Shown: positions 11,111-22,329, counted from the stretch's first letter. The stretch: 64,000 nt of DNA from Uranotaenia lowii (GCF_029784155.1 NC_073692.1:418992352-419056351), one strand, 5' to 3'. The notes: generated by a model from the letters alone, not told the origin. Translations and numbers: made by a program.

Positions 11111-13664
11111 TTATTTCAAAGAGCTTAGACCCTGCAGACAAACTGGTGATACCACGATATTGCTTAACGTCTCGACGATCGCCATTTTTGTACACCGGGA
11201 ACATAAACGAATTTTTCCATTTGTCTGGAAATTTTCTTTGCTGGAATGCTCTGTTGTAGATTTTAGCCAGAGGCAAGGAAAGAGCTTCGATGCAGCGACG
11301 ATAGATAACAGCTGGAATCCCATCAGGTCCAGGAGCAAATGAGCTTTTAAGCTTTTTCGCAGAGCGCTCGATAAGATCTTGATTAATTTCAAAAGTATTC
11401 AAGTCAAAAACATCGACAGGTACATGATTGATGGCTTCACTGCACTCTCTTTCGGATGAGACGGTGTTCAAAAAAACTGACTTGAAATGCTCTGCAAATA
11501 AGTTGCAACAGGTATCTGGGGAGTTACCGACAGCATGATTGTAGAAAACGGAAGTAGGTAAACAGCTCGTTTTACGTTTTGCGTTTACGAAGGTCCAAAA
11601 ACTTCGCGGGTTACTGCGTAAACTAGATTGTAAGCGTAGGACGTGAAGCTTATACAACGATGCGTTTAGTCTACGGTAAGCGCCGCTTGCTGCTTTGAAC
11701 TGTTGTTGAAAATCCTCTGTTCGATTTTTTCTCAGTCTGCGAAGACAAGCATTTTTTTCCCGTCGTAGTTGCCGCAAGGTGGGCGTGCTCCAAGCGGGTG
11801 TCATAGGCGCTTTAAATCTGGGAACGTGCGAATTCAACCAGGTACAGATCAAGTTGCAGAACGATTGTGTCATAGCATCAACTGATGAGTCTCCGAAAAC
11901 TGCATCCCAATCAATACTGTTCAAGTATTGAAAGAGCAACGAAAAGTCCGTTTTCCGGAAATTTAAAGGCCTATGCCTAGGTTCGGAGGTGTTTCGAGAA
12001 CCGTAATTGGTAGACATAGCAGCAGGTAAATCGAAGACGATGGATGGGTGATGTATGTCTATCGGTACGAGCACATCGGGAGCATTTCTAGTTACAATTA
12101 GTTCCTCACTAGAGCCAAAAACAAGATCCAGTATCCGTCCGAGATGATTGCTGATAGCGTTGAATTGATTCAGATTGAGCGAATTCATTCCATCGATCAA
12201 TGAGGCGGCGGAAGCACTGATAGGTGTAACATTCAATAGTTTTGCACCTGCATCACTCACCTCCCACAACAAACGAGGTTGGTTATAATCGCCACATACC
12301 AAGACGGACTCCTCAGCAGAAGCACGGGTGCACAACTCGCGTACGGTGGCCACATGGGACTCTAAAATGTGCATACAGTTACTTTTGTCAGGAGGCACAT
12401 ATATGGCACAGAACATAAATTTTTTCCCGTTGATGTTCGCTGCAACACAGACTTGTTCTAAATCATATCCGCTATCAGTGGTGACAAAGCTGCTCACGTG
12501 CTGTTGTTTAACAGCAATCAAAACTCCACCAAAGCATTTTTTTAAACTATTTCGCGAGCTGCGGTCGCATCGAAACACTGAGTACCCATTGCCGAATAGT
12601 TGGGCAGTATTGATCGAATCAGTCAAGCCAGTTTCGGTCAAAATGATGACATCGTAGCTGCAATCGATAGTTGCCAGATAGAAGTCCTCTGTTTTAGTGC
12701 GTAGGCCCCGAACGTTTTGGTAATAGCACCAAGCAGGCTTGTTGGGTTGAGTAGACGGAGTCCTGTTCGATGCAAGGCTCGAAGGCAAAAATGCATCACT
12801 GGGTGAAGTGCTCGGAACAGACGAATACTTGCCGTAACTTGGCAATTGGAAGCCTCCCCCTGAACCACCTGACCGATCAACGGGACGACTTGTAACAGGA
12901 ACAGTCGGTCGTTGGTGGCCAGAGAAGAGAGCTTCCGAATTGACATGAGTAAAGATGCGTCCCGAAGTCCAATTACAATTTACCGGAACACCCTCGGTAG
13001 CCGGGTTTTCGTCGGCAGTAGGCTGCAGCAGTAAGTTGCCATCAACATGAATTGATTCATCGTCACGGGCAAAACTGAGTACATTCGACGCATACGATGC
13101 GTGGCTGGAAAGTTGAGATGCATGACGGAAGGGAAATCTTAAAACAGACAAATACTTGCCATTGCATGGCAATTGGAAGCCTCCCCCTGAACCACCTGAC
13201 CGATAAACGGGACGACTTTGGACAGGAACAGTCGGTCGTTGGTGGCCAGAGAAGAGAGCTTCCGAATTGGCATGATAAATGGTGCGCCCCGATGTCCAAT
13301 TGAGATTCGCCGAGATAGAGTTGGTATCCAAAATATCATCAGCAGCATACTCCTGCACCAAGTTTGTAGCAAAATGATTTTGCCCATCATAGCGGGAAGA
13401 ATGAAACCAATCAAACCAATAATTCGAGGCGGGGCTAGAAGGCAGGAATGCATGACTGGGAGAAAAGTCCAAAGTAAAAAAATACTTGCCGTTGCATGGC
13501 AATTGGAAGCCTCCCCCTGAACCACCTGACCGATAAACGGGACGACTTGTAACAGGAACGATCGGCCTTAGGTGGTCAGAGAAGAGAACTTCCGAATTGG
13601 CATGAGTGGTGCGTCCCGGTGTCCAATAGATATTTGCTGGCGGTTGATTACAGTTGAGGACCAC
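11064..13664 (-). pseudogene. CR1 ORF2, N-terminal part: repeated leader, AP-endonuclease, start of reverse transcriptase
   Basis: About 866 codons. Residues 1-305 hold three tandem copies of a Gly/Ser-containing module with SGGSGGGFQLP. The apurinic-type endonuclease follows from about residue 310: QNVRGLRTKTEDF, ILTETGL, CGDYNQP (catalytic Asp/Asn; plus strand 12281-12296) and a DIHHPSIVFDL block near the usual SDH motif. The linker contains PRSFWTFVNAKRKTS, then the RT begins with APGPDGIPAVIY and KQYRGITSLSAGSKLFE before the frameshift. The first codons overlap ORF1 by 17 bases. No ATG occurs near the start (the first codon of the overlap reads GTG), so translation probably depended on termination-reinitiation or frameshifting. 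Confidence 0.92.
12826..13640 (-). repeat. In-frame triplication inside CR1 ORF2
   Basis: Three direct copies of a 327-330 bp unit. The strongly conserved core (about 145 bp) starts at the DNA words beginning at 12841, 13168 and 13498. In the protein each copy runs WTSGR (WTPGR in copy 1), NSEALFS, a VTSRPV-type segment, SGGSGGGFQLP, GKY and a Ser/Ala-rich stretch. Spacings of 109 and 110 codons keep the frame. The unit lies between the ORF1 stop and the endonuclease. Copies differ by substitutions, so the triplication predates this insertion. Confidence 0.95.
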
Positions 13665-14391
13665 GAAACTGCTTCGAGTTGTAGTCTACAAATTCCCGGA
13701 AATATAACCCCTTAGGCCAAGAATCAGGATTCAATGCTTTCTGTTTCAAATCCGGAGAAATGCCGACTTTGAATGATATAAACCGGTAAGAGCTAATATC
13801 ACTTCCTCTTGAGACCAATTTGACGACATTAACATCCTCCACGCCAAGATTAGCATTGACCATGGCCTTGACAGCATCTTCTGTGACATCAGGTTTGATG
13901 CGTGACAAGTAAATCCACACCAACTTGGAGTTCTCGTCACACAGTGGAACGGAAACTAAGTCGGTTGAGGTCTGTCTAGATCCAAGTTGGCACGGTTCAG
14001 CAGAAACAGCATCTGGGGCTCGTATACGTTTTAATGGACGTCTTAGCTCAGGCGTGGGCGTAGACTTGTTCCACAGAGGGGTACGGATAGGCCTCGGGGC
14101 GAATTGCTGAATGTCAGAGCGCATTTCGGTTATCGCACTTGTAAGTTTCTCTATTGCGTTTGTTTCAACCGGAGAATTAAATGCCATTGAACGGTAGGTT
14201 GGGTTTGTTATCAAAGCAGCGCAGTCGTCACAAAACCAGAAGACATTTTTGGACATTGCATCAATTTGCCTTGCCAAACTCTTTGACACACCGGAGCAAA
14301 CTATATGAAATCGCTTGCCGCAAGCACCTTTGCAAGCAATTTGCTCGATTCCGGTTATCGCTTCACTGCAAGTCGAGCAGATGTTATCCAT
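13648..14391 (-). CDS. CR1 ORF1: PHD-finger nucleic-acid-binding protein
   Basis: 247 codons from the ATG at 14391. The frame is open a little further upstream but without another ATG. Residues 4-55 form a PHD-type zinc finger: CSTC, CKGACGKRFH, C and WFCDDC, a C4HC3 pattern. A basic, Pro-rich linker (residues about 100-160) leads to a C-terminal domain with KLVWIYLSRIKPDVTEDAV, VVKLVSRGS, FISFKVGISPDLK and WPKGLYFREF, the pattern of the RRM-like C-terminal region of mosquito CR1 ORF1 proteins. It would bind LINE RNA in the ribonucleoprotein. No stop or frameshift is seen; the stop codon at 13648-13650 lies within the start of ORF2. Confidence 0.88.
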   Translation of the reverse strand: MDNICSTCSEAITGIEQIACKGACGKRFHIVCSGVSKSLARQIDAMSKNVFWFCDDCAALITNPTYRSMAFNSPVETNAIEKLTSAITEMRSDIQQFAPRPIRTPLWNKSTPTPELRRPLKRIRAPDAVSAEPCQLGSRQTSTDLVSVPLCDENSKLVWIYLSRIKPDVTEDAVKAMVNANLGVEDVNVVKLVSRGSDISSYRFISFKVGISPDLKQKALNPDSWPKGLYFREFVDYNSKQFRGPQL

Positions 14392-14445
14392 TGCGCCTTC
14401 AGGTATGCAATAAAAAGCTCGGTTCGAAAGAGCTGGTGGTGCCAA

Positions 14446-15189
14446 ATTTTACTACCAGATGTCGCTTCAGTAGAAAAAACGAACTGGGTGTTTACACAAA
14501 TGTCTTTTGTAAACAAATGGCACTTATAACAACCGATACTTTGAGACGATTTATCACTTAGCTTTTCTTCGTAGCACATGTACTCGAATAGTAACGAGTT
14601 TGATAGAGGTTCTCTCCACGAATGAACTGTCCGACCGTATTTAAAATACCATAAAACACATTAAAAAACAGATAAATTAAGAGCAGTTGAACTATCCGTT
14701 CTTTTGCATTACAGAGTTACCAGAGTAATGATTGTTCATATTGGGCGTTTTCCGGTGTTTTTTTCTTCGCTTCTTTGTCGGATCCGGACATTCGAACTAC
14801 CACCCGTCACAGCTGGAAAGCGCTTTTCTTAGTTCAGGTGGAAAACGTCGAAGGAATCATTTTTTATGTCTTCAAGGTTGGATAAGATGGAAAAAAATTG
14901 AATTGATGATAACGTTGGGGTTCTTTTTGTTAATTTTAATCGTATAGCGCTTCAAATACCTCGAACAACATTCTATAATTTTTAAAATAATAATTTCACA
15001 TTGATAATTTTTTCATAGAGATCAAACTTTTGACAAAGTCTTTAAAAAAATGTTAAATGTTCAGACACGTAAAAAAAAGATTTACGACTCATTCTTCCTC
15101 CAAACCATGCAAAGAAAAGAGCAAAGAAACATTCCATTTCATTAATAACGTTTTCCATCAAATTTTTTCTCTCCCACTTTTTCCCCCAG
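14446..15189. other. LINE 5' leader and adjoining DNA
   Basis: The first 150-200 bp are less AT-rich and probably belong to the LINE 5' UTR. The remainder is AT-rich. The last 20 bp form a pyrimidine-rich tract ending TTTTTCCCCCAG, the acceptor of the candidate exon at 15190. Confidence 0.4.
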
Positions 15190-15413
15190 GATATCGCTCA
15201 AGGAAATCATCACGCTGCTGCTGTTAGGGAAGGAAACAAAAGCAGTTCCGGTCATCAGCTGTGGAGCAGTGCCAACCAAAACTAGAAAGACGGATCAGGA
15301 GCAAAAAAAGACGGGGAAGACGACGACGGCGAGAAAAAGACTGAAAATGAGGAACAATATGAGATCAATGACGTGCTTCGTGATACTGCTGCTGATCTTC
15401 ATCATGAATTATG
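15190..15413 (+). CDS. Candidate host exon with signal-peptide-like start
   Basis: The segment is bordered by a good acceptor (TTTTTCCCCCAG before 15190) and a good donor (ATG, then GTGAGTGAG from 15414). The ATG at 15347 opens MRNNMRSMTCFVILLLIFIM followed by Asn-Tyr and a split codon. This short basic N-terminus plus a hydrophobic stretch of about 12 residues is a typical signal peptide or signal anchor. The same frame is open through the whole exon (74 codons), so an earlier start in a previous exon cannot be excluded; the upstream part is Lys/Thr-rich and looks like 5' UTR. The codon is split after its first base. A first coding exon carrying only the signal peptide, with long introns around it, is common in insect secreted and cell-surface genes. 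The gene is not identified. Confidence 0.5.
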
Positions 15414-15459
15414 GTGAGTGAGAAAGAATTTTTTTGGGGACGAAGAGGTCTCGGTTTTA

Positions 15460-16386
15460 GGGGAACTGGTGGTATAATGCCCAGTGTGGGCAAAACGCCC
15501 CACTGCGATATCTGGCTAGATATACACTTATTTTAAGAATTTGGTACGCTATTACCTTCTAATTAACAGTAGAAACTTTTTGTACAAAAAATAAGCATCA
15601 AATATGCGATAAATCCCTGCAAAAATCCAAAAATACTTTTCAAGCCATATTCCTTGCAATTTGTGCCTTGACTTTCGTAAGGAATTACGGCATCTATCGC
15701 AAAAAAAATACCTGACATCTGTTACAATGATGAACATTGGTCTTGAAAATCATCACAAAACGAAAGATTTCCTTATTCAATTATTTTTTATGTTATTTTG
15801 AACGATTTTTAATAAACATGTCTAGGTGGGGCAAAACGCGCCATGTCCGTTTATCTTTAAGCATGTTTCATATTTGTTTAAATTTATATGCGGTTTCATC
15901 ACAACAATTTTAAAGATATTTATAAGTTGTATTGGAAAACATAACTTGAATATAAACGAATATATTTAAAATTCCTAAATTTAATATAGATTTAATTAAC
16001 TATTAACAAGAATTTCAGTATATCTGGCAGCACTGCGCGTAGCAATACATTTTTCCATCTGTTAAGTAGAATAGAAGAGTTTCTACCTGGCAAACACTTT
16101 CGGAGGCACTTGGATCAATAAACACTTATTAAACGTTAAACGGCGCGTTTGGGTACACACATATGCGCATTATGCCCCTACTGAATCTGAAATCCAATTT
16201 TCTACCTACTCTTCAAACTTCATTAAATTTGTTTCCTTCTTTGACCTTCCAGTTATTCTAACTATCAGATTTAGACAAAAAATAAACCAAACTTCAAAAC
16301 ACAATCGAAAATTAAAGTTAATCTTTTCAAATGTATTCTAAAACAAGGCTTTCTTCTTAACGTGGGCATTATGCCCCCTCTTCCCC
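15460..16386. mobile_element. TA-flanked MITE, 927 bp
   Basis: Left end GGGGAACTGGTGGTATAATG and right end (opposite strand) GGGGAAGAGGGGGCATAATG share an imperfect inverted repeat of about 26 bp, with TA outside each end (15458-15459 and 16387-16388). Internal subterminal motifs such as GGGCAAAACG occur near the left end and again, inverted, just outside the right end around 16466-16475. No coding capacity. Confidence 0.7.
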
Positions 16387-16388
16387 TA

Positions 16389-16951
16389 TATCTATTTTTA
16401 GCACAACTGACCATCCATTGGGGAAAATCCAGCAATTTCTTAACGGGATCTTTGTGATGGGACCGTTTTGCCCAAACCGAGGATGGTTCTATCATTCCTT
16501 AATTCATTAGTTTCATAGCCTACATTTGACCGGAGCAGGGATTTGAAGAAATATATGAAAGTTGAATGTGCATTTTACCGGTAAAACTAATGATTTGGAT
16601 GTATTGACAGATATTAATTAGGTTGGCTTTGAACGCAAAAAATACCAATAATAAAGGTAAAAATTAGGCGTTTTGAATTGGAAGTTTTTAGGGCGAGATT
16701 TGAAGGAAATTTATTTCTTTGCGATAATGCAACAATCAGATAAACTATGCCTTATGACGTTGAAACGATCGATGGATACATCAAAATTTCCAATCAATCG
16801 AGTGTGCATCGGTTTTTTTTAACATGAGCTGGGAAAAGTCCGCTGGAGTGGGTTTCTGTGGGTTCTTGTAGTTGCGTTACACAGATACTTGCTGTAGTAG
16901 TAAAGTGCTTTCCTTGACATAAATCCAAATAAATACCTGGTACTGTTATTT
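16389..16951. other. AT-rich DNA, nothing recognised
   Basis: No supportable feature. It may contain the degraded 3' end of the LINE that follows on the minus strand. Confidence 0.4.
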
Positions 16952-17790
16952 TTATTGTACGAACGTTTGGTACAGTAAGGTCAACTGTTTTCGTGAGACA
17001 AAGCTCTTCATTCTCCACAATAAACCAACCGATGCACTAATTTGTTTTTGCAATTTCTCTTTGTGGTAGTTCCATTTCAGCTTACAACCGATATCTAGGC
17101 TAAGATATGTAAAGCGATTGACTATTTCTATTGGAAAGGAGTCAACTATTAGATCCTCATGTGCTACCTCAGTACTCCTGGGTGAACACAAGAAAGAGTA
17201 GTGGTCCTAGATAACTTCCCTGTGGTATCCTCAACTTGCAAAGATTGAATACTGCTTTGAATTTCGTTGATGGATACAAACTGACTTCTACCAGTAAGGA
17301 AACTCCTAAACAATTCCAAAGGTCTGCCACTTATTCCATAATATACAAGCTTTTCAAGCAAGATCTCGTGATCTGAGGTGTCGAAAGCTTCTTTTAAATC
17401 GAAAAGAGCAGTGCAACGTTTCTTTCCTGGGGTAGAGTTTCTTAAACATCACCAAAAAGCTCGTAAATAGCTGTTTTTGTGCTAGGTATAGAATGCTTTG
17501 CCTTTGGAAAAAGTTTGAAATCCTAGTAACCAACATTTGTTCATAAATTTTATTTAAAGAGGGTAACATTGAGATTGATTGATAGTTATTTACGTTAAAC
17601 TTAGACCTTGTTCGTGCATTGGTCGAACTTTGGCTATTTTTAGACAATCAGGGAATCTACCGGTGACAAGACTTTCGTTGAACAAATCTCACATCAATTT
17701 TGATTAAAAAATGGTTTTCCTTCGGGACCAGCGTTTCTTTAGGATTGAGATATTTGAATATCGGACTGCGAAGTTGAACTAAGGTTCTGA
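16952..17790 (-). pseudogene. Degenerate LINE reverse transcriptase (element B1), 3' portion
   Basis: Read on the minus strand with several frame changes: ESLVTGRFPDCLKIAKVRP, NNYQSISMLPSLNKIYEQML, YYGISGRPLELFRSFLTGR, then IPQGSYLGPLLFLVF in another frame. A deletion of the YADD palm block follows, to IEIVNRFTYLSLDI and ASVGLLWRMKSFV. These are conserved landmarks of non-LTR reverse transcriptases. The sequence is clearly different from the CR1 elements at 9781 and 17811, so it is a third LINE lineage. Its 5' part appears to lie at 20460-20712, on the far side of element B2. Confidence 0.75.
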
Positions 17791-17810
17791 ATAGATTCGT
17801 TATTCTCTGG

Positions 17811-20400
17811 CTATTTATTTATTTATCAGATTCTAGGCTTCAGCCTTTGATCCTGACTAGTTACAACACATCTATGATAAAAACATCTTAAGACTATTTT
17901 TATTTGTTCTCTTGACATAGTCAGTTTGATTACATCAGCATGTGCGTTGTAAAGCGCCATCATTCTATAGATTGGTTCATTACGAGCGTAATTCTGTATT
18001 CGTTTTGGAAGCTGAAAAGGTCTCACGTTGCGCAAACTGCTACGTCCTTCATTTGGAAAAAAATGTGATACTAAATATGTTGAAAAGTACTTTCCACTGG
18101 TCAAGTCCTTTAAAAACAGCGCATCTGTTGATTTCCTCTGAGTTTCGAGTGAGTCCAGTCCAACTAACATACACAAGGATCTGTATTCCGGCATTTCTTC
18201 TTGCCATCCAAGATTCCTTAAGGGGGGAGTAGGGTCTATCGATTTTTTTCATTTTCTTGTTGTAAAACATTTCAAGAATGTTGTGTCAAATTTTCAAATC
18301 AATCGAAGCAAAACTGTAGAAATTAAAGGCCTTTATCTCCTCTTATCTAATACTGCAGCAGAGCAGAGCAGAAACTTCAAACGCGTTTTTCTCGAAAGCA
18401 CATTTTTAAAGTCAGTGGACATCGTCATTTGAAAACTACTTCACCGATTCTTTTCAAATTTGGAACATATTTTCTACATATAAAATACCAAACCCCAACG
18501 TTTTTCTTTTTTGATTTTTTTTACTTTGGGGAGATTTTACAGATAAAAAATGGCGGATTTTTCGTGAAAAATCGTAGTTTTTACTTCAAACAGCCACAAA
18601 AATTTCATAAATTTTTTTTTAAGTTAAATAAAACCGTTGGGGTCCAGAAAAACATCTCTTAATAATATTTTGCTCTGATTTTTACTTCAGATGATTCTGT
18701 GCTGAGATACAGTGAGTGAGATACAGTGTGAAAATTCGTGAAAATGGTGTTTTTTTACCCGATAGACCCTACTCCCCCCTTTAGGGGGGATCTTTTTTTA
18801 ACCCTTTCAATCCTGTTTTTATGAACGTTATAATACAACAGCAAATCCTGCTTACCATTCCGTACATAGAGTTTGCTTTGGCTACGACTTGTTCAACATG
18901 TTTTGAGAAACTGAGTTCTTCATCCAACTCGACTCCCAGATCTTTCACAGAGGATTTTCTAGCTATGGAACAGCTGTTCTCGAAACAATATTCGTGCACA
19001 ATATTACTCACTTTCCGGGAAAAGGTTATAACATTACACTTTGAGGCATTGATTTTCAATCCGAAACTGCTGCAACACTCTGAAAATCTATGAAGCGCAT
19101 TTTGTAGGGTCAAACAATCCTTTGGATGTCGCATAGGGAGAAACAGTTTTAGATCATCTGTGTATATCAACACAAACACATTATGCAGCACTCCGGGAAA
19201 CTCGTTCATAACAGTGACGAAAAGAAGGGGTCCCAAGTTACTCCCTTGTGGTACTCCGCTGTTGACCGAGAATACCCTGGATCTCGCATTCCCTATCTTC
19301 ACAAACTGGACTCTTTCTTTCAGGTACGAACGAAGACAAATTCCGGTGATCCCATTTTTACACAGTACTAACAGGAGAGCATTTATGTTAATCACGTCAA
19401 AAGCCTTTGACATGTCGGTATACCTACATATATAGCGTTGACTTGAAAACCCTGCATCATCCATTGTGAAGTTCGAGAGACGAATTCTGCCAAGTTCGTA
19501 ACCGTTGATCGCTTTTTCAAAAAGCGATGCTGAAAGTCCGACATTTTCCCTTCTAACCAGGGATACATTTGGTCGTAAATTATGCTCTCGAACAGTTTGG
19601 GTATGGCAGACAGAATTGCTATCCCACTATAATTTTCAGCTGGCAGTTTTGAACCATTTTATGGATTGGCACAATGTGGAAGATTTTCCAAAATTTCGGA
19701 AACAGACCTCTACGAACTGAAGTTGAAAAGAGCATTAATTACGGCTCCACCAAGGCGTTAACGCATTTTTTAAGAAAAGAATTTGGAAATCCATCAGGTC
19801 CACTACCGTTGGATTCGTCAAGCAGCAGCATTTTTCGTCGAACATCCGTGATCGATATTCTCAGCTTAGGAATGACTTCCATCGCGGTTTGGAATTGTAG
19901 CTCTGGAACTGTATCGTTTACGCTGTAAATGCAGTGGAAATATTCGGCAAATAATTCCGAAGCCTCATCGAGGGTTTTCGCGTCTTTGTTGTTATAAGAT
20001 ATATTTTTCGGGACTAACTTTGTCTTACATTTGGAGTTGACATACTTCCAAAAAGGTTTCGATTCTGATTGAATACCTCTTTGAAGGGCTCTATGCAAAG
20101 TATTGAAAGCATTGGCCGCAATCCGGTAAGCAGTTTTATCCAGCTAAGTTTTACTTTTAAGATACTTTTTATATTTCTTTCTTTTATCTTTGAGAAGGCA
20201 AATTGTTTCGGCGTTAAACCATTCAGGATACTTAGTTCTATTCGTTCTATCTATAAATGTTCTACAATATTCTAGCAATATGCCGTAAACAACATTATAG
20301 AAAGACGAAACGTTGAAATCAACAGCGTTTTCGACTGAGCGATAATTTTCAGAAAGGCTATCGAAAACACCAAAATTGCTTAAAAATTAAAAAATGCTTT
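17811..20400 (-). mobile_element. Degenerate CR1-clade LINE (element B2), 5'-truncated
   Basis: Minus strand. The endonuclease-RT linker reads KYPEWFNAETICLLKDKRKK and SKPFWKYVNSKCKTK (to about 20040). Then SGPDGFPNSFLKKC, a damaged palm start (SKAFDVIN), SGVPQGSNLGPLLF identical to the CR1 at 9781, and IYTDDLKLF (YTDD at 19153-19164). After a deletion comes NRIERVKKR, the MITE at 18222-18779, and LRNLGWQEEMPEY plus LVGLDSLETQRKS. The 3' end has an ATTT-type tail at 17811-17824. Stops and frameshifts show it is inactive. The left part of the endonuclease is missing; the 5' junction is between about 20400 and 20460. Confidence 0.85.
18222..18779. mobile_element. MITE with perfect 20-bp inverted ends inside LINE B2 (558 bp)
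   Basis: The left end is GGGGGGAGTAGGGTCTATCG (18222-18241) and the right end is its exact reverse complement (18760-18779). Flanks are TTAA at left (18218-18221) and TTTA at right (18780-18783), suggesting a TTAA target duplication with one later substitution, as for piggyBac-type elements. Removing it brings together RIERVKKR and LRNLGWQEE of the LINE thumb region, where a continuous block is expected, which supports the boundaries. No coding capacity. Confidence 0.88.
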
Positions 20401-20459
20401 GAGTGCGCGGTCTGGCAGTATCATCGTTAAAACCGTCGTTCGTTATAAATACGTTATTC

Positions 20460-20712
20460 CGTTCAATCCTCAGCAGTGATTGAGAAACGGCTATTGATAG
20501 TTGAAGCTAGCTGTGGCTCTATGTCGCTAAAAAAAACAGTTTAAGATATCAGCAATTGTCTTTTCTTGCATCGTGAGATTTCCATTTACTTTCAATTTGA
20601 GTTCATCTTTTTTGACTCGTATTCCAGAAAACGAACTTAAATATTTTAACTGTTTATGTCTTTTCGGAATTTGTTTGCACTGGTTGAGTTTCTTAGATGC
20701 GTGTCTTAACAA
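20460..20712 (-). pseudogene. LINE B1, endonuclease-RT linker fragment
   Basis: Minus-strand frame with KVNGNLTMQEKTIADILNCF, resembling the 'D..L..D..EKA..LN.FF' segment upstream of many LINE reverse transcriptases, followed by SDIEPQLASTINSRF. It does not fit B2, which carries its own equivalent (KTLDEASELFAEYFHCIYS). It is therefore best explained as the 5' portion of B1, separated from its 3' portion (16952-17790) by insertion of B2. Confidence 0.5.
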
Positions 20713-22200
20713 GTTTTAAATGCTAAGATTAGATGAATTTCTTTTAAATCTTACTAGAAGAAAGTTCTTGATTAATTATAAATTTCCAATCATCTATAGT
20801 CATCCAAAGACATCCCAGCAAACAAAAAAAAATGTATATGTAAAATTTTACCAAGTTATGTCATGAGACAGAATACTATTCGTACAGTTTGTTATCCAAT
20901 CTTTTAAAAAAAAGTTTTCCTAGATCCATGTTGAATTTGTTATCGTAAATATTTCTTAGGATGGTGGAAAGTCGCTGCAAGCTTTGTATAAAAATTTCAA
21001 ATTTATACATTTTTACACCTCTCTAAACTTTTCTGGTTGTTTTCATTCCCTCAAATAGCAATAAAAATTTGGGAAGCGTTTGACTCAGTCCTAAATTCAC
21101 GCAAAAAGTTGTCTTTTTGTATGGAAATTTGAATGCGGAACCAAAATTTTTCATCCAAAAATCGCCAGAGATGTACTGAAAGATTTAAAAAAAATTCTTT
21201 GGTTTTATAATATTCCTTGAAATCTGCAGTACATTTCATGTAAACAAACCTTTAACCTTACTTTTATCCCAGAAAAGATATTCGATGTTATGCAACCAAA
21301 ATTTTATAATATATATTTTTATGTTTTGAGCGTTTCTGACTATTTATTTCTTAAAGCTGTTTATCCGTAAGATGAATATAAAAAATCGAGAAAACTGCTT
21401 TGCTTAGCCATTGAATTTGTTGATTTTTATAACCTTGACAGAAAAATTTCTTGAAATTTGTGAAAGCTCTTGCAAGCATAACCTTCCGTTTTTAAATAAT
21501 TTTTATTGAATTCATCTTTTTTATTTGGACTTGGTTATAACTTTTTTGTGAAACATTAAGCTTCTACTCATGTTATCAAAAAATGAAGTTTAAGAATAAG
21601 CTAAACCAATATTTAAAGACAAACTACATTTCAAATTTAATTAAACTATCTGGATGATTTAATACGCAATAATTTCTACTTTCATACAAATTTGCACACG
21701 AAACTGAATCGCACCGCGCTTATTCAGGAATCAACCAAATAAGCTAAAATTTTACACTGATGCTTGGTAACTCAAATTACATAAAAAACTTATTGTTTCA
21801 AAATGTTTTATTTTACACATATGAATACATTGCTGAATATAAGCAACATGAAGCTTCTTTTTCAAAATTTTGTGTTGCTGTTTTTTAATAAAATTATTCT
21901 TTTGAAATTTCACCTCACACGGATTCATGGAATAATAAGGAGTTTGATGCAGAAATATATTTTCAATACAATTAAAGTAGATTATTTTAGACTATATGAC
22001 TATTCAATTTAAATTTATTTAAATATACATACAAATTTTTATCTAAATTAGAAACTTTTGAAAATACATCCTTAAATCGATGAAATGGTAAGCTATGGTT
22101 TTTATTAATTGAACCCTTTGGTGAAAAAAAAATTTTTTTTGGCTTGGCTAAAATCACCGGTGAACCTAGTTTCTTATTTGAATTTTAACATTGAAAAAGT
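20713..22200. other. AT-rich DNA, nothing recognised
   Basis: No coding, RNA or repeat signal that I can support. Confidence 0.5.
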
Positions 22201-22329
22201 TTTTGACGTAGAATTACGTCTTACGGCAACACTATAGGGGGGTAAATTGAAATCCGCGAACGGATCTCGCGTCACGAAAAACGCCTCTTTCAGAGACATC
22301 TTTCTTAAAAGACATACCATGCCTGCTTA

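Larger units (their letters stand above)
9781..14445 (-). mobile_element. Nearly complete CR1-clade non-LTR retrotransposon
   Basis: Read on the minus strand: a 5' leader, ORF1 with a PHD-type zinc finger (start near 14391), ORF2 with AP-endonuclease and reverse transcriptase (13664 to 9860), a 50-60 bp 3' UTR, and a short tandem tail of AAAT units (plus strand 9781-9804). A PHD finger in ORF1 combined with an AAAT-type microsatellite tail instead of poly(A) fits the CR1 clade, which is common in mosquitoes. Apart from one frameshift in ORF2 the coding sequence is open, so the insertion is fairly young. I could not define the exact 5' end: it may extend to about 14650. No target duplication was seen, which is usual for CR1. 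Confidence 0.88.
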
